Below are positions 1-9,122 of a DNA stretch of 64,000 nucleotides, in pieces; within the stretch, counting starts at the first letter, position 1, and each line of letters opens with the position of its first letter. Location of the stretch: NCBI RefSeq assembly GCF_000717055.1, contig NZ_JNXI01000016.1, positions 124,001-188,000 of the forward strand, given 5' to 3'. The stretch comes from Streptomyces iakyrus. GTDB lineage: Bacteria; Actinomycetota; Actinomycetes; Streptomycetales; Streptomycetaceae. The translations under genes and the position numbers were made by a program. The notes beneath the pieces are model-generated. The model saw nothing but the letters and a program-made list of their open reading frames with translations. It had not been told where the DNA came from and did not search any database.

Positions 1-1302
1 GGAGGGCGTCTGCGGGGTCGGCTCCGCGCTCACCGCCGTGGCCCCGCGCGGCCGCACGGAGTGCCGGAGCGCCGACTTCTGCGAGTACGACCGCAGATAC
101 CCGGCGACCGTGTTCGTCACCGCCACCAGCGGCACGGCGACCACCGCGCCGCCGATCCCGGCCACCATTCCGCCGCACGCCACCGCCAGCACCACCGCCA
201 GCGGATGCACCCGCACGGCACGCCCCAGGATGAACGGCTGGAGGATGTGGCCCTCGATCTGCTGCACCGCGAGCACCACGACCAGCGTCATGACGGCCGT
301 GAACACCCCTTGGGTGACCAGCGCGACGACCACCGCCAGCGCCCCGGACACGACCGCACCCACCAGCGGGATGAAGGCGAACAGGAAGATGAACACCGCC
401 AGCGGGACGGCCATCGGTACATCGAGGAAGTAGATGCCGAGGCCGATGAAGATCGCGTCGATCAGCGCGACGATCACCGTGCCCCGCACGTACGCCGTCA
501 GCGTCCGCCACGCCGCCGGCCCGGCCCCGGCCACCCCGGGCCGCGCCGCCGCCGGCACCAGCTTCAGCGTCCACTCCCAGATCCGCTTGCCGTCGTAGAG
601 CAGGAACAGCGTGCAGAAGACCGACAGCAGGATGCCGGTGAGCGCCTCGACGACGACCGTCACGCCCTCCAGGCCGGCGGAGGTGATCTGGTCGGTGTTC
701 GCCCCGACCGCCTCGCGCAGGTTCGTGGCGATCTCGTTGATCTGCTTGTCCGTGACGTGGAAGGGGCTGTTCAGCAGCCAGTTCCGCAACTCGTCGATGC
801 CGTCCTGGATCTGGCCCGAGAGGTCGTCGATGTTCTCCATGACCTGCCAGGTCACGAACCAGCCGATGAGGCCGATGACGACGAAGCCGAACAACGCCGT
901 CAGCGCGGTCGCCGGCCCGCGGGGCACGCCGTGGCGCCGCAGCCGGGCCACCGTCGGCTGCAGGATCGCCGTGATGAGCAGCGCGATGACGAACGAGAGC
1001 ACCACGAGCTGGACGGCGCTGATGACCCGCATCAGCACCCAGAGGGTGCCCGCGAGGACGAGGAGCCGCCAGCCGGCCTCGGCCGCGACCCGCACCCCCC
1101 ACGGCACGGCCAGCGCGGGATCGGGGCGGGCGGCGACGTCGGGGGCGTAGTCCGGGGGCGGCGGCACGTGGTCACCGGCGAGCGTCCCCGGGTCGGGCTC
1201 GTCCTGCTCCCGTTCGGCCTCGGCGCGGCGTTCGTTGTACCGCTCGCTGATCTCGGTGAGCCCGGCACCGAGCCGGCCGAGCCACCCTGGCACTCGCGAC
1301 AT
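1..1302 (-). CDS. AI-2E family transporter (3' end outside window)
   Basis: The gene runs off the left edge, so only its first 434 codons are present and the stop is not visible. The product is a multi-pass membrane protein of the AI-2E/PerM/YdiK exporter family. After a charged, proline-rich N-terminus of about 60 residues come paired hydrophobic helices (around 70-120), a long amphipathic stretch (about 130-215), and the family's C-terminal helices with a Gly/Pro-rich 'FIPLVGAVVSG' segment. The ATG at 1302 is preceded by an AAAGGACGG ribosome binding site. The substrate cannot be deduced; family members range from signal exporters to sodium/proton antiporters. Confidence 0.88.
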   Translation of the reverse strand, partial: MSRVPGWLGRLGAGLTEISERYNERRAEAEREQDEPDPGTLAGDHVPPPPDYAPDVAARPDPALAVPWGVRVAAEAGWRLLVLAGTLWVLMRVISAVQLVVLSFVIALLITAILQPTVARLRRHGVPRGPATALTALFGFVVIGLIGWFVTWQVMENIDDLSGQIQDGIDELRNWLLNSPFHVTDKQINEIATNLREAVGANTDQITSAGLEGVTVVVEALTGILLSVFCTLFLLYDGKRIWEWTLKLVPAAARPGVAGAGPAAWRTLTAYVRGTVIVALIDAIFIGLGIYFLDVPMAVPLAVFIFLFAFIPLVGAVVSGALAVVVALVTQGVFTAVMTLVVVLAVQQIEGHILQPFILGRAVRVHPLAVVLAVACGGMVAGIGGAVVAVPLVAVTNTVAGYLRSYSQKSALRHSVRPRGATAVSAEPTPQTPS

Positions 1303-1368
1303 GATCCGTCCTTTTCCCCCGTCTTGGCGCACCACTCCCCCGGGGAGCCGTCCGTCCGACCGTACATG

Positions 1369-1407
1369 GCGCGAGCCCCGCACCGGACGACGGTGCGGGG
1401 CTCGCGC
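1369..1407 (-). terminator. 16-bp hairpin downstream of the SLT gene
   Basis: A perfect 16-bp stem (1369-1384 with 1392-1407) encloses a 7-nt loop. It lies between the stop of the leftward SLT transglycosylase gene and the start of the AI-2E gene. There is no U-run, which is usual for Streptomyces terminators. Confidence 0.65.
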
Positions 1408-1438
1408 GAAGAACGGGTTCGGCCGTGGGCCGGCCGGC

Positions 1439-2131
1439 TCAGTACCAGTTGTTGGCCTGCCAGAACGACCAGGCCTCACAGGGGCTGCCGTAGCGGTCGT
1501 TCATGTAGTTCAGGCCCCACTTGATCTGGGTGGCCGGGTTGGTCCGCCAGTCGGCGCCCACGGACGACATCTTGGAACCGGGCAGCGCCTGGAACATGCC
1601 GTAGGCCCCGGAGGAGGGGTTGACCGCCTTGTAGTTCCAGTCGGACTCGTGGTCCACGATGTTGCTGAAGCACTGGAACTGGCCGGCCGGCACGATCTGC
1701 CGGGCCATCGCCTGGAGCTGCGCGATGCTGTAGGAGGTCGCGACGGGGAAGTCGGAGATGTCCTTGGAGCGGCTGGCGGCGGCTTCCTTGGCCTCCGCGC
1801 GCTCCTTGGCCTCCTTGGCCGCCTTCTCGGCGGCTTCCTTCTTCGCGATGGCCGTCTCGGCGGCGGCCTTGCGGGCGGCCTCCTCGGCGTCCTTCTTCGC
1901 GCTCGCGTCCGCCTGAATGGCCTGTGCGTCGGCCTGCTGCGTCAGCGACGCGGTCTGCACCTGGGCCTGCTGGCCCGCGGGGATGTCCGCGAGCAGCGTC
2001 GCGCCGCTTGCCGTCGCTTCGGCGTCGTTGTTCTGCGCGGTGCTGCCCGAGGCAACGCCGACGACGCTTCCGACAGCGGTGACCGCCGTGGCCGAAGCCA
2101 CTGCGAATCCCCGGACCGAGATCCGGCTCAC
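1439..2131 (-). CDS. secreted SLT-domain lytic transglycosylase
   Basis: The predicted product is a 230-residue secreted cell-wall hydrolase. A GTG start at 2131 is chosen because GGAAGGAAACC sits directly before it; longer readings up to 2281 lack such a site. The N-terminus is a signal peptide (VSRISVRGFAVASATAV, then Gly/Ser-rich). A long Ala/Glu/Lys-rich coiled-coil segment follows (roughly residues 60-130). The C-terminal ~100 residues are a transglycosylase-like fold with 'ESDWNYKAVNPSSGAYGMFQ' and 'QIKWGLNYM', the hallmarks of SLT/Rpf-type lysozyme domains. The Glu of 'HESDW' is the likely catalytic acid. It probably cleaves peptidoglycan during growth or germination. Confidence 0.88.
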   Translation of the reverse strand: MSRISVRGFAVASATAVTAVGSVVGVASGSTAQNNDAEATASGATLLADIPAGQQAQVQTASLTQQADAQAIQADASAKKDAEEAARKAAAETAIAKKEAAEKAAKEAKERAEAKEAAASRSKDISDFPVATSYSIAQLQAMARQIVPAGQFQCFSNIVDHESDWNYKAVNPSSGAYGMFQALPGSKMSSVGADWRTNPATQIKWGLNYMNDRYGSPCEAWSFWQANNWY

Positions 2132-2551
2132 ACGGTTTCCTTCCAGCATCGCCCGCTTCGGTGACCCTCGCGGACGCAATCGTGCCCCTGGCACTGGCCT
2201 CCCCAACTGCGGGGTCACGGGAGGCGCGGGCCCGGTGGGCAACTCCCCCGAGGGAAGCGCCGCGTGTAGCTCGGGCGGCATACGACATCGCTATGCAGTT
2301 GATGCTGATGCTTTTGTGGTGCCGTACCGCTGGGGGTACAGGTGTGTCGTATGCGGGGCCTGACAGGAGTGAGACTCTGCCGTAACCGGACGGGGCAAGG
2401 CAATTCCGAGTTGCGTGTGAAAGCTCACATCCCGTTTGACGCAGGAAATTCCACGGAACGGCCACACGCGAAGGCGCCGCCCGGCTAGGCTCTTGGCCTT
2501 TTCCGGACGGCGCCAACTATCGCATAACCGCCACTGTTTGGCGTGGTGCGG
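2132..2551. other. 420-bp intergenic region upstream of the SLT gene
   Basis: This gap lies between the leftward PhoH gene and the leftward SLT gene. It should hold the SLT promoter and leader. I looked for a ydaO-type c-di-AMP riboswitch, which often precedes Streptomyces wall-lytic genes, and did not recognise its conserved core. No convincing ORF or strong hairpin is visible. Confidence 0.4.
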
Positions 2552-3877
2552 TCAGATGTGCCCGTCTTCGAGCATTTCGGTCACAAGGGCAGCGATCTGG
2601 GACCTCTCGGACCGCGCCAGGGTCACGTGCGCGAAGAGCGGATGCCCCTTCAGCTTCTCCACGACGGCGACGACGCCGTCGTACCGGCCGACCCTGAGGT
2701 TGTCCCGCTGGGCCACGTCATGGGTGAGAACCACCCGTGAATTGGCCCCGATCCGGGACAGAACGGTAAGAAGTACGTTCCGTTCCAGCGACTGGGCCTC
2801 GTCCACGATCACGAACGCGTCGTGCAGCGAGCGGCCACGGATGTGGGTGAGCGGCAGGACCTCCAGCATCCCGCGCGCGGTGACCTCCTCGATGACCTCG
2901 CGGGAGGTGACCGCCGACAGCGTGTCGAACACCGCCTGCGCCCAGGGGCTCATCTTCTCGGCCTCGGAACCCGGCAGATAGCCCAGCTCCTGCCCGCCCA
3001 CCGCGTACAGCGGACGGAAGACCATCACCTTCTGGTGCTGCCGGCGCTCCAGGACCGCCTCCAGGCCCGCGCACAGCGCCAGCGCCGACTTGCCGGTGCC
3101 GGCCCGGCCGCCCATCGACACGATGCCCACGTCCGGGTCGAGCAGCAGGTCGAGTGCGATGCGCTGCTCGGCGCTGCGGCCCTTGATGCCGAACGCCTCG
3201 CGATCCCCGCGCACGACACGGATGTTGCCCTCGGGGGTGACCCGCCCGAGCGCCTTTCCCCGCTCCGACTGGATCATCAGGCCCGTGTGGACCGGCAGTT
3301 CGGCGGCCTCCGGGACGTAGACGTGCCCCTCCTCGAAGAGGATGTCCACCTGCTCGCCGGGCAGGGTCAGTTCGGACATTCCGGTCCAGCCGGAGGAGTC
3401 CGTGATGGCGAGCTCCGCGCGGTACTCCTCGGCGAGGAGTCCGACGGAGGACGCCTTGATCCTGAGCGGGAGGTCCTTGGACACGACGGTGACGTCGAAA
3501 CCCTCGGCCTGCAGGTTGCGGGCGACCGCGAGGATGCGGGAGTCGTTGTCCCCCAGGCGGTAGCCGCTGGGCAGCACGCTGGGGTCCGAGTGGTTGAGCT
3601 CGACACGGACGGTCCCGCCCAGATCCCCGATCGGGATGGGGGCGTCGAGGCGGCCGTGCCTCACCCGGAACTCGTCGAGCAGGCGCAGGGCCTGCCGGGC
3701 GAAGTAACCGAGCTCGGGATGGTGCCGCTTGGCCTCCAGCTCCGTGACCACGACGATGGGGAGCACGACTTCATGCTCGTCGAAGCGGTTCAGGGCGTTC
3801 GGGTCGGCCAGCAGGACGCTGGTGTCGAGAACATAGGTGCGCCGGTCGGGCTTGTGGCGCTTTGTGCTGGTCACCAC
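2552..3877 (-). CDS. phoH: PhoH family protein with N-terminal PIN domain (PhoH2 type)
   Basis: This 441-residue protein fuses a PIN-type RNase domain (about 13-150, acidic residues D18, E47 and the 'LGDNDSRIL' segment) to a PhoH P-loop ATPase domain. The Walker A is GGRAGTGKS at 256-264 and the Walker B is 'FVIVDEAQ' near 350. PhoH2 homologues in mycobacteria are reported RNA helicase/RNases, so ATP-driven RNA cleavage or unwinding is likely. Two adjacent GTG codons could start the protein; a GAGGGGG tract lies about 12 nt upstream. The gene is monocistronic, with long gaps on both sides. Confidence 0.92.
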   Translation of the reverse strand: MVTSTKRHKPDRRTYVLDTSVLLADPNALNRFDEHEVVLPIVVVTELEAKRHHPELGYFARQALRLLDEFRVRHGRLDAPIPIGDLGGTVRVELNHSDPSVLPSGYRLGDNDSRILAVARNLQAEGFDVTVVSKDLPLRIKASSVGLLAEEYRAELAITDSSGWTGMSELTLPGEQVDILFEEGHVYVPEAAELPVHTGLMIQSERGKALGRVTPEGNIRVVRGDREAFGIKGRSAEQRIALDLLLDPDVGIVSMGGRAGTGKSALALCAGLEAVLERRQHQKVMVFRPLYAVGGQELGYLPGSEAEKMSPWAQAVFDTLSAVTSREVIEEVTARGMLEVLPLTHIRGRSLHDAFVIVDEAQSLERNVLLTVLSRIGANSRVVLTHDVAQRDNLRVGRYDGVVAVVEKLKGHPLFAHVTLARSERSQIAALVTEMLEDGHI

Positions 3878-4231
3878 GGAAGGACGTACCCCCTCGGATG
3901 AGGTCGGGGAGCGACGGAGTGGAGCTGGACCGGTCGTCGGCCGCCCTGCGCGGGCCGAGAACCGGCCCTCCGCCTCTTCGTCCGTGCTGTGACCGCACGA
4001 TCGGGCTGGTGCAAAGGGCCTCCCGGGCGGACGGCCCCGTGCCGTCCGCTGAGATCCGACACCCGTGGTTCGGGCGTCGACCTGTCTGGGTTATGCCCTC
4101 GAACGAGCGTCGCCATGCCACGGCATATGACGGCGAGCCGGTGAACTCCGTGTTACGCGCGTCCTCAAGGGGGTACCGGGAGGTGCCGTGACGTGGGACG
4201 TCCTGCGTCCGCGGTGCCCGGCAGCGGTACG
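3878..4231. other. 354-bp gap upstream of phoH
   Basis: Non-coding interval between two leftward genes (end of the prenyl transferase, start of phoH). It must carry the phoH promoter. I see no clear promoter hexamers, palindrome or RNA element. Confidence 0.4.
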
Positions 4232-5005
4232 TCAGCCGCCGTAGCGCCGGTGGCGGACGGCGTAGTCGCGCATGGCCCGCAGGAAGTCGACCTTGCGGAA
4301 CGCCGGCCAGAAGACGTCACAGAAGTAGTACTCGGAGTGGGCGGTCTGCCAGAGCATGAATCCGGACAGCCGCTGCTCGCCGCTGGTGCGGATCACCAGG
4401 TCGGGGTCGGGCTGGTCGCTGGTGTAGAGGTGACGCCCGATCATGTCGGTGTCGACGGCGTCGGCGAGGTCCTCCATCGAGGTGCCCCGGTCCTTGGCGT
4501 CGAGCAGCATCGAGCGGACGGCGTCGGCGATCTCCTGCCGGCCGCCGTACCCGATGGCGACGTTGACCACTATGCCGTCGACGTGCGCGGTGGTCTCCTC
4601 GGCCTCCTTGAGGACCGTCTGCATCCCCGAGGGCAGCAGGTCGGGCGTGCCCACGTGGTGCACGCGCCAGCGGCCGTCGGCGGCCAGGGTGCGCACGACG
4701 TCCTCGATGATGCCGAGCAGGGGGACGAGTTCCTCCTGCGGCCGGTCGAAGTTGTCCGTGGACAGCAGCCAGAGGGTGACGACTTCGACGTCGGTCTCGG
4801 AGCACCAGCCGAGGAACTCCTCGATCTTCCCGGCACCGGCCCGGTGGCCGTCGACGGTGCTGGATCCGGCGGCCTTCGCCCAGCGCCGGTTGCCGTCCAT
4901 GATGACGCCGATGTGCTTGGGCACCTGAGCGTGGTCCAGGTGACCTTCCACCCGGCGTGCGTACAGCCTGACCAGCAGGCCGCGCAGCTTGTCGCGCAGG
5001 TTCAC
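4232..5005 (-). CDS. uppS: isoprenyl (Z-polyprenyl diphosphate) transferase
   Basis: A 257-residue cytosolic cis-prenyltransferase of the UppS family. It condenses isopentenyl diphosphate onto an allylic diphosphate, typically to make the undecaprenyl (or shorter Z-prenyl) carrier lipid for wall synthesis. The signature 'HIGVIMDGNRRWA' at 31-43 contains the catalytic Asp37 of the P-loop. The C-terminal diphosphate-binding 'RTSGEQRLSGF' and the dimer-contact 'SEYYF' are intact. The GTG start has a GGAGGGG about 12 nt upstream. Streptomyces usually encodes more than one family member, so the chain length made here is open. Confidence 0.92.
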   Translation of the reverse strand: MNLRDKLRGLLVRLYARRVEGHLDHAQVPKHIGVIMDGNRRWAKAAGSSTVDGHRAGAGKIEEFLGWCSETDVEVVTLWLLSTDNFDRPQEELVPLLGIIEDVVRTLAADGRWRVHHVGTPDLLPSGMQTVLKEAEETTAHVDGIVVNVAIGYGGRQEIADAVRSMLLDAKDRGTSMEDLADAVDTDMIGRHLYTSDQPDPDLVIRTSGEQRLSGFMLWQTAHSEYYFCDVFWPAFRKVDFLRAMRDYAVRHRRYGG

Positions 5006-5828
5006 GTGATCGTCAGCCCCTCCGTAAGGATCGGACAGGCCGCGGTGTGCGGCCCGGTCGTGGCCGCGGGCGGTCCCCGCCCGTGTGGCAGTCCCCGGAG
5101 GCGAAGCCTACCCCCGCTGTGGCGGTGGGCCGCCAATCGGGGCGGAATGAAAGGTTCCGGCCGGTGGTTCGAGCCGCCCGGCGGACCCAAGAAAAACGGG
5201 CCGGTCCGTGGGGGGGAGACGGACCGGCCCGAGGGGGGGGTTTCCACCATAACCCTTCGTAAGTGATGCTGCGCGCATCGGCGTGCCACAACTACTCTCC
5301 GGAGCCGTCCGGCGACGCGGCGATGACCGCGGAGGCCCTCGTTCAGGGCCCGTTCGTGGCCGAAACAGGGCGCATACGCAGGGGAATCGGGCGCCACGGG
5401 GGCAGGATCCGGAGGTTGTGCCGCACCTTGGGGCCACTCGGGTGGAATATCCCGGCATCCCCCCGACGGGTGACCCGGCCGCGAACGCCCGCTTGACCCG
5501 GAGTCGCCCCCCGGGTCGTCGCCGATTCGCGGCTTTGCCGTTCCTGCATCGCCGCTGCACAAGGCCCGGCGGGAGGCCTGGCACCGCGCAGCCCCCTCCA
5601 CTGCGCGGTACCGCCCGCGCAGCTTTGCTCACGCGAATTGCCTGGCTCGAATCTACGCGAGTGGACGCCCGGAGGCGAGCCGCGGGCGATAACGATGTGA
5701 AAACCCTCGGCGGAAGATGCGCAAGTGCAGTGAGCGAAAGGGGTGACCCACGCCCACGCCCACGGCCGGGCGCGCGTCGGGTTACATCTAGGACAGGAAC
5801 TGACCTCATTGCCGTCTAGCGTCGCACC
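5006..5828. other. 823-bp intergenic region between divergent uppS and AlkZ-like genes
   Basis: No convincing gene was found. Open frames here have poor codon usage (AT-ended codons; Arg/Pro-rich). The region contains a U-run terminator oriented toward uppS at 5188-5230. Next to the AlkZ-like gene a TAGCGT hexamer (5817-5822) sits six bases before the ATG, which looks like a leaderless promoter. The 500 bp in between show nothing recognisable. Confidence 0.5.
5188..5230 (-). terminator. rho-independent terminator/attenuator upstream of uppS
   Basis: A perfect 12-bp stem (5198-5209 with 5219-5230) is followed on the minus strand by GTTTTTCTT. It lies about 185 nt before the uppS start and no minus-strand gene ends just upstream of it. 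It therefore either terminates an unrecognised RNA or attenuates uppS itself. Confidence 0.65.
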
Positions 5829-6995
5829 ATGACGACGAACGTGGGCATCACGTGGGACGCAGCGAGCGCACGCCGGGCGGAGCGGCAGTTCCTGGCCGGG
5901 CCGGCCGGGACCGGCACGCCGCTCGCCGAAGTGGCCGGCGCGATGCTGGGCGTGCACGCCCAGGTGCTCTCCGCGGCCGAGCTGTCGTTGGGGATGCGGG
6001 CGGGCGGGGTGACACGGGCGGACGTACGGTCCGCGCTCTGGGACGACCGGTCCCTGGTCAAGACGTACGGCCCGCGCGGCACGGTCCATCTCCTCCCGGC
6101 CCGGGAACTCCCCCTCTTCTCCGCCGCGTTGACGGCGGTGCCGGCCGGCCCGAGCCCGTTCCCGCCCGATGTGCGGCTCACCGAGGCGCAGGCCGCCCAG
6201 GTCGTGACGGCGATCGGCGAAGCGCTCGACGGCAGGTTCCTGACCCTCGACGAGCTGTCCGAGGAGGTCGTCGCCCGCACCGGACCGTGGGCCGGTGACC
6301 GGGTGATGCCGGCGTTCCAGGACCTGTGGCCGCGCTGGCGCCAGGTGATGCACCGGGCCGGCTGGGCGGGCACGCTGTGCTTCGGCCCCAACCGCGGCCG
6401 CAAGGCCACGTACACGCGCCCCGCCCCGGGGGACCGGACGGTGGGCGACGGGGAGGGCGACGCGTTGTCCGTGTTCGTCCGCCGCTATCTGCACGCGTAC
6501 GGCCCGGCGACCCCGGCGCATTTCGCACGGTGGCTGGCTGCGCCGCCCGGCTGGGCCACGGCCCTGTTCGGTGAACTGGCCGCGGCGGGCCGTATCGAGG
6601 AGGTCCGCTTCGAGGGGACGCCGGCGTGGGTGGCGGCGGGCGACACCGGCTTCCCGGACGGCCCGGCGCGGGGTGTCCGCCTGCTCCCCTACTTCGACGC
6701 CTACGTCGTCGCCGGGCAGCCCCGCGAACGGCTGTTCCCCGGAGCGGCGTACCAGCGCGCCCTCGGGGGCGGACAGGCGGGCAACTACCCGGTGCTGCTC
6801 GTCGACGGTGTGGTGGCGGGGGTGTGGCACCAGCGGCGCCGGGGCCGTCGTACGACCGTCACGGTCGAGCCGCTCGTCCCACTGACGGCACGGCGGGAAC
6901 GGGAGCTGGGCGAGCAGGTGGAGCGGGTGGGCGAGGTGCTGGAGGCGACGCCCGAGCTGGTGGTGGGAGAGGTGACGGTGGGCCCGCACGCGTGA
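5829..6995 (+). CDS. winged-helix DNA-binding protein of the AlkZ-like (HTH_42) family
   Basis: This 388-residue protein belongs to the family that includes the DNA glycosylases AlkZ and YcaQ. The N-terminal segment 'GVHAQVLSAAELSLGMR' (about 40-56) matches the helix that carries the family's Q-x-Q/D catalytic motif, here HAQ. It is followed by 'YGPRGTVHLLPARE' and the later 'LLPYFDAYVVAGQPRE', both typical of the fold. A role in excising bulky or cross-linked bases is an inference from characterised relatives. The gene stands alone and appears to be leaderless (TAGCGT six bases before the ATG). Confidence 0.85.
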   Translation: MTTNVGITWDAASARRAERQFLAGPAGTGTPLAEVAGAMLGVHAQVLSAAELSLGMRAGGVTRADVRSALWDDRSLVKTYGPRGTVHLLPARELPLFSAALTAVPAGPSPFPPDVRLTEAQAAQVVTAIGEALDGRFLTLDELSEEVVARTGPWAGDRVMPAFQDLWPRWRQVMHRAGWAGTLCFGPNRGRKATYTRPAPGDRTVGDGEGDALSVFVRRYLHAYGPATPAHFARWLAAPPGWATALFGELAAAGRIEEVRFEGTPAWVAAGDTGFPDGPARGVRLLPYFDAYVVAGQPRERLFPGAAYQRALGGGQAGNYPVLLVDGVVAGVWHQRRRGRRTTVTVEPLVPLTARRERELGEQVERVGEVLEATPELVVGEVTVGPHA

Positions 6996-7013
6996 GCACG
7001 GACCCGGGGTGCG

Positions 7014-7886
7014 TCAGCCCGGCTTACGCGCGTCGAAGAGGTGGCGGGTGCTGTGGGCGACGAAGGGGCCCTCGGCCCGGATGCGCTCGTGCAGCTCCCG
7101 CAGTCGCGGCTCGTACGCCTCGACGGTGAAGCCGGGGACCATCCAGACCACCTTGCGCAGGAAGTGCACGACCGCGCCGATGTCGTGGAACTCCACGCGC
7201 AGCCGCTCCGCCCGCAGCCCGACGACGTCTAGCCCGGCGGCCTCGGCGTCGGCCCGCTCCCGGTCGGGGTGGCGGGCACTGCGCACGCCCTCCGGCTGGG
7301 GTCCGAGGAAGTACTCGACGAGTTCGAAGACGCTGTTCGGCCCGATGTGCTGGGCGAAATACGTCCCGCCAGGCTGGAGGACGCGGGCGATCTCCTCCCA
7401 GCGCGGGCGGACGGGATGACGGCTGACGACCAGGTCGAAGGCGCCGTCGGCGAAAGGCAGCGGGTCGTCCTCGGCGGCGGCGACGACCGCGACGCCGCGC
7501 GGACGGAGCAGGGCGGTCGCCTTGGCGACGTTCGGGGGCCAGCCTTCGGTGGCGACGGTGAGGAGGGGCGGTTTCGGGGCGGTGGCGGCAGGGGCGGTGG
7601 CCTCGGTCGTGGACTGGGTGGAGGACTGGCCCGTCGTCGCGTCGGCGAGCCGGGAGAGGGCGAAGTCCAGCACCTCGCCGCCCCCGGTCTGCACATCGAG
7701 CACGGCACTCGCCCTGCCCAGCCGTCCGGCCATCGAGACGGCGTACCCCCAGGAGGGGCGTGCCTCGGTCGCCCGCCCTTCGAACCAGGAGAAGTCCCAG
7801 CCGTCCGTGGGAACGGAGGCGCCTTCGGCGACGAGGTCTTCGAAGGTGGCGGGGCGCGGGGGCCCGGGGTCGGGCAGGGACGTCAC
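7014..7886 (-). CDS. class I SAM-dependent methyltransferase
   Basis: A 290-residue cytoplasmic methyltransferase. The GTG at 7886 is the chosen start because AAGGAGCACCAC precedes it; the open frame extends further upstream only as a shadow. Motif I is 'VLDVQTGGGEVL' (SAM binding). A loop 'VAAAEDDPLPFADGAFDLVVSRH' and 'VLQPGGTYFAQHIG' complete a Methyltransf_11-like Rossmann fold. A low-complexity Thr/Ala/Pro insert follows motif I. It lies 46 bp downstream of the LLM oxidoreductase and probably forms an operon with it. The substrate is unknown. Confidence 0.85.
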   Translation of the reverse strand: MTSLPDPGPPRPATFEDLVAEGASVPTDGWDFSWFEGRATEARPSWGYAVSMAGRLGRASAVLDVQTGGGEVLDFALSRLADATTGQSSTQSTTEATAPAATAPKPPLLTVATEGWPPNVAKATALLRPRGVAVVAAAEDDPLPFADGAFDLVVSRHPVRPRWEEIARVLQPGGTYFAQHIGPNSVFELVEYFLGPQPEGVRSARHPDRERADAEAAGLDVVGLRAERLRVEFHDIGAVVHFLRKVVWMVPGFTVEAYEPRLRELHERIRAEGPFVAHSTRHLFDARKPG

Positions 7887-7932
7887 GTGGTGCTCCTTAC
7901 GACAGGACGTGCTGGTTCCGGCGTGCTGGTGC

Positions 7933-8820
7933 TCACCGTGGCACGGAAACCAGGGGCCGCACTTCCTCGGCGGCGAACCGCACGAAGCCCTCCGGGTCGG
8001 GCTCGTCCGCCGTCGGTTGCAGTACGACGCTGTCGGCCCCGGCCTCGACCAGCCGCTCGACGGCCTTGGCGACGGCCCCGGCGTCCCCGGCGACGCCGAG
8101 GTCCGGAACGGCCTCGACCCCTTCGGCGGTGAGCTCCGCGCGCAGCCGGGCGGCGGCGTCGGGCCCGGTGGCGGTGAGGAGGTACACGACCAGACGATGG
8201 GGCCCTGCCTCACGGCCGGCCGCCGCGCGCCCCTCCTCGACGAGCCGCCGCGCCGTGCGCACGCCCTCGGCGTTCGTGGAGGCGGTGAGGATGGTCCCGT
8301 CGGCGGCCTCTCCCGTGAGCCGCAGGGACCGCGGCCCGGTGGCCCCGGCCAGCACCCCGCCGTGCGGGGCCTCGGGCGGCCAGTCCAGGGCGACGTCGTC
8401 GAGCTTGACGTACCGCCCGTCGACGGTGACGCGCTCGCCGCTCAGCAGAGCCCTGAGCGCGAGGAGATGCTCCCGCAGCAGTGTGACCGGCGACTCGACC
8501 CGGGCACCGACCTGCCCCATCCAGTCCTGCACGCCGTGTCCGACGCCGAGGATCGCGCGCCCCGGGAACATCCGGTGCAGCGAGGCCGCCTCCATGGCCG
8601 TGATGGCGACGTTCCGCAGCGGCACGGGCAGCAGCCCGACCCCGACCCGCACCCGCTCGGTCCACGCGAGGGCGGCTGCGGCGGTCGAGATCCCGCCCTC
8701 CCGGAAACAGTCCTCCCAGAGCCAGAGCTCTTCGAGCCCGGCGTCATCGGCCAGCCGGGCCACTGATCGGAGTCGTTCGGGGGCCAGTTGGGGGCGGAAG
8801 ACTGCGCCTAGTGAGGTCAT
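7933..8820 (-). CDS. LLM class F420-dependent oxidoreductase
   Basis: A 295-residue luciferase-like TIM-barrel oxidoreductase. The start at 8820 opens with 'MTSLGAVFRPQLAPERL', the usual first strand of these proteins. Other family features are 'LEELWLWEDCFREGG', 'RVRVGVGLLPVPLRNVAITAMEAASL' and 'GRAILGVGHGVQDWMGQ'. Such proteins in actinobacteria normally use coenzyme F420 rather than FMN. The substrate is unknown. It is the first gene of a likely two-gene unit with the methyltransferase downstream. Confidence 0.87.
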   Translation of the reverse strand: MTSLGAVFRPQLAPERLRSVARLADDAGLEELWLWEDCFREGGISTAAAALAWTERVRVGVGLLPVPLRNVAITAMEAASLHRMFPGRAILGVGHGVQDWMGQVGARVESPVTLLREHLLALRALLSGERVTVDGRYVKLDDVALDWPPEAPHGGVLAGATGPRSLRLTGEAADGTILTASTNAEGVRTARRLVEEGRAAAGREAGPHRLVVYLLTATGPDAAARLRAELTAEGVEAVPDLGVAGDAGAVAKAVERLVEAGADSVVLQPTADEPDPEGFVRFAAEEVRPLVSVPR

Positions 8821-8929
8821 GGTGCTGTTCTTACCCGGGCCGGGCCGCGACGGACAACGCAATTCGCGTCGGCCGGGCGGGCGATCCCTCGCATGGTGGT
8901 CGTCCCGCCCGGCCGGGCCCCGCCCTCGC

Positions 8930-9122
8930 TCAGCGGTTGACGGCCTGGATCTCCTGCACGACCACGTCCTGGGTGGCGCCGAACGTGCCGTCCGGGAGGT
9001 CGCCGCCGGCGCCGCCGGAGCCGGTCCAGTCGATCTCCCAGGTGACGGTGCCGGTCACTTCGGGGCGTACCAGCTGGGGGCAGGGCCCAGGACGTGGACG
9101 AGGTGAGTATCAGGGCCGGCAC
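8930..9122 (-). pseudogene. remnant of a second copy of the secreted protein (B2)
   Basis: Just after lipoprotein A2, a GTG at 9122 opens 'VPALIL', matching the start 'VPALRP' of the intact copy B1. The frame is then lost. A different frame ending at 8930 reads 'VTWEIDWTGSG' and 'TQDVVVQEI', closely matching B1's 'VTWKIHWTGTG' and 'EQDVVVQEI'. The middle, about 300 codons, is missing. This is what remains of B after tandem duplication, internal deletion and frame loss. Confidence 0.8.

Noticed and set aside
2132..2551. c-di-AMP (ydaO) riboswitch before the SLT transglycosylase
   Set aside because: Expected from gene type, but the conserved core sequences could not be found by eye.
5230..5291. 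Possible Trp leader peptide (start at 5291, TGG TGG codons before the terminator)
   Set aside because: No ribosome binding site, no alternative antiterminator pairing visible, and the downstream gene is not a tryptophan gene.
5002..5601. Minus-strand open frame of up to 199 codons ending in a GTGA overlap with uppS
   Set aside because: Codon use is unlike neighbouring genes (many AT-ended codons; Pro/Arg/Gly-rich), it runs through a strong terminator, and no domain is seen.
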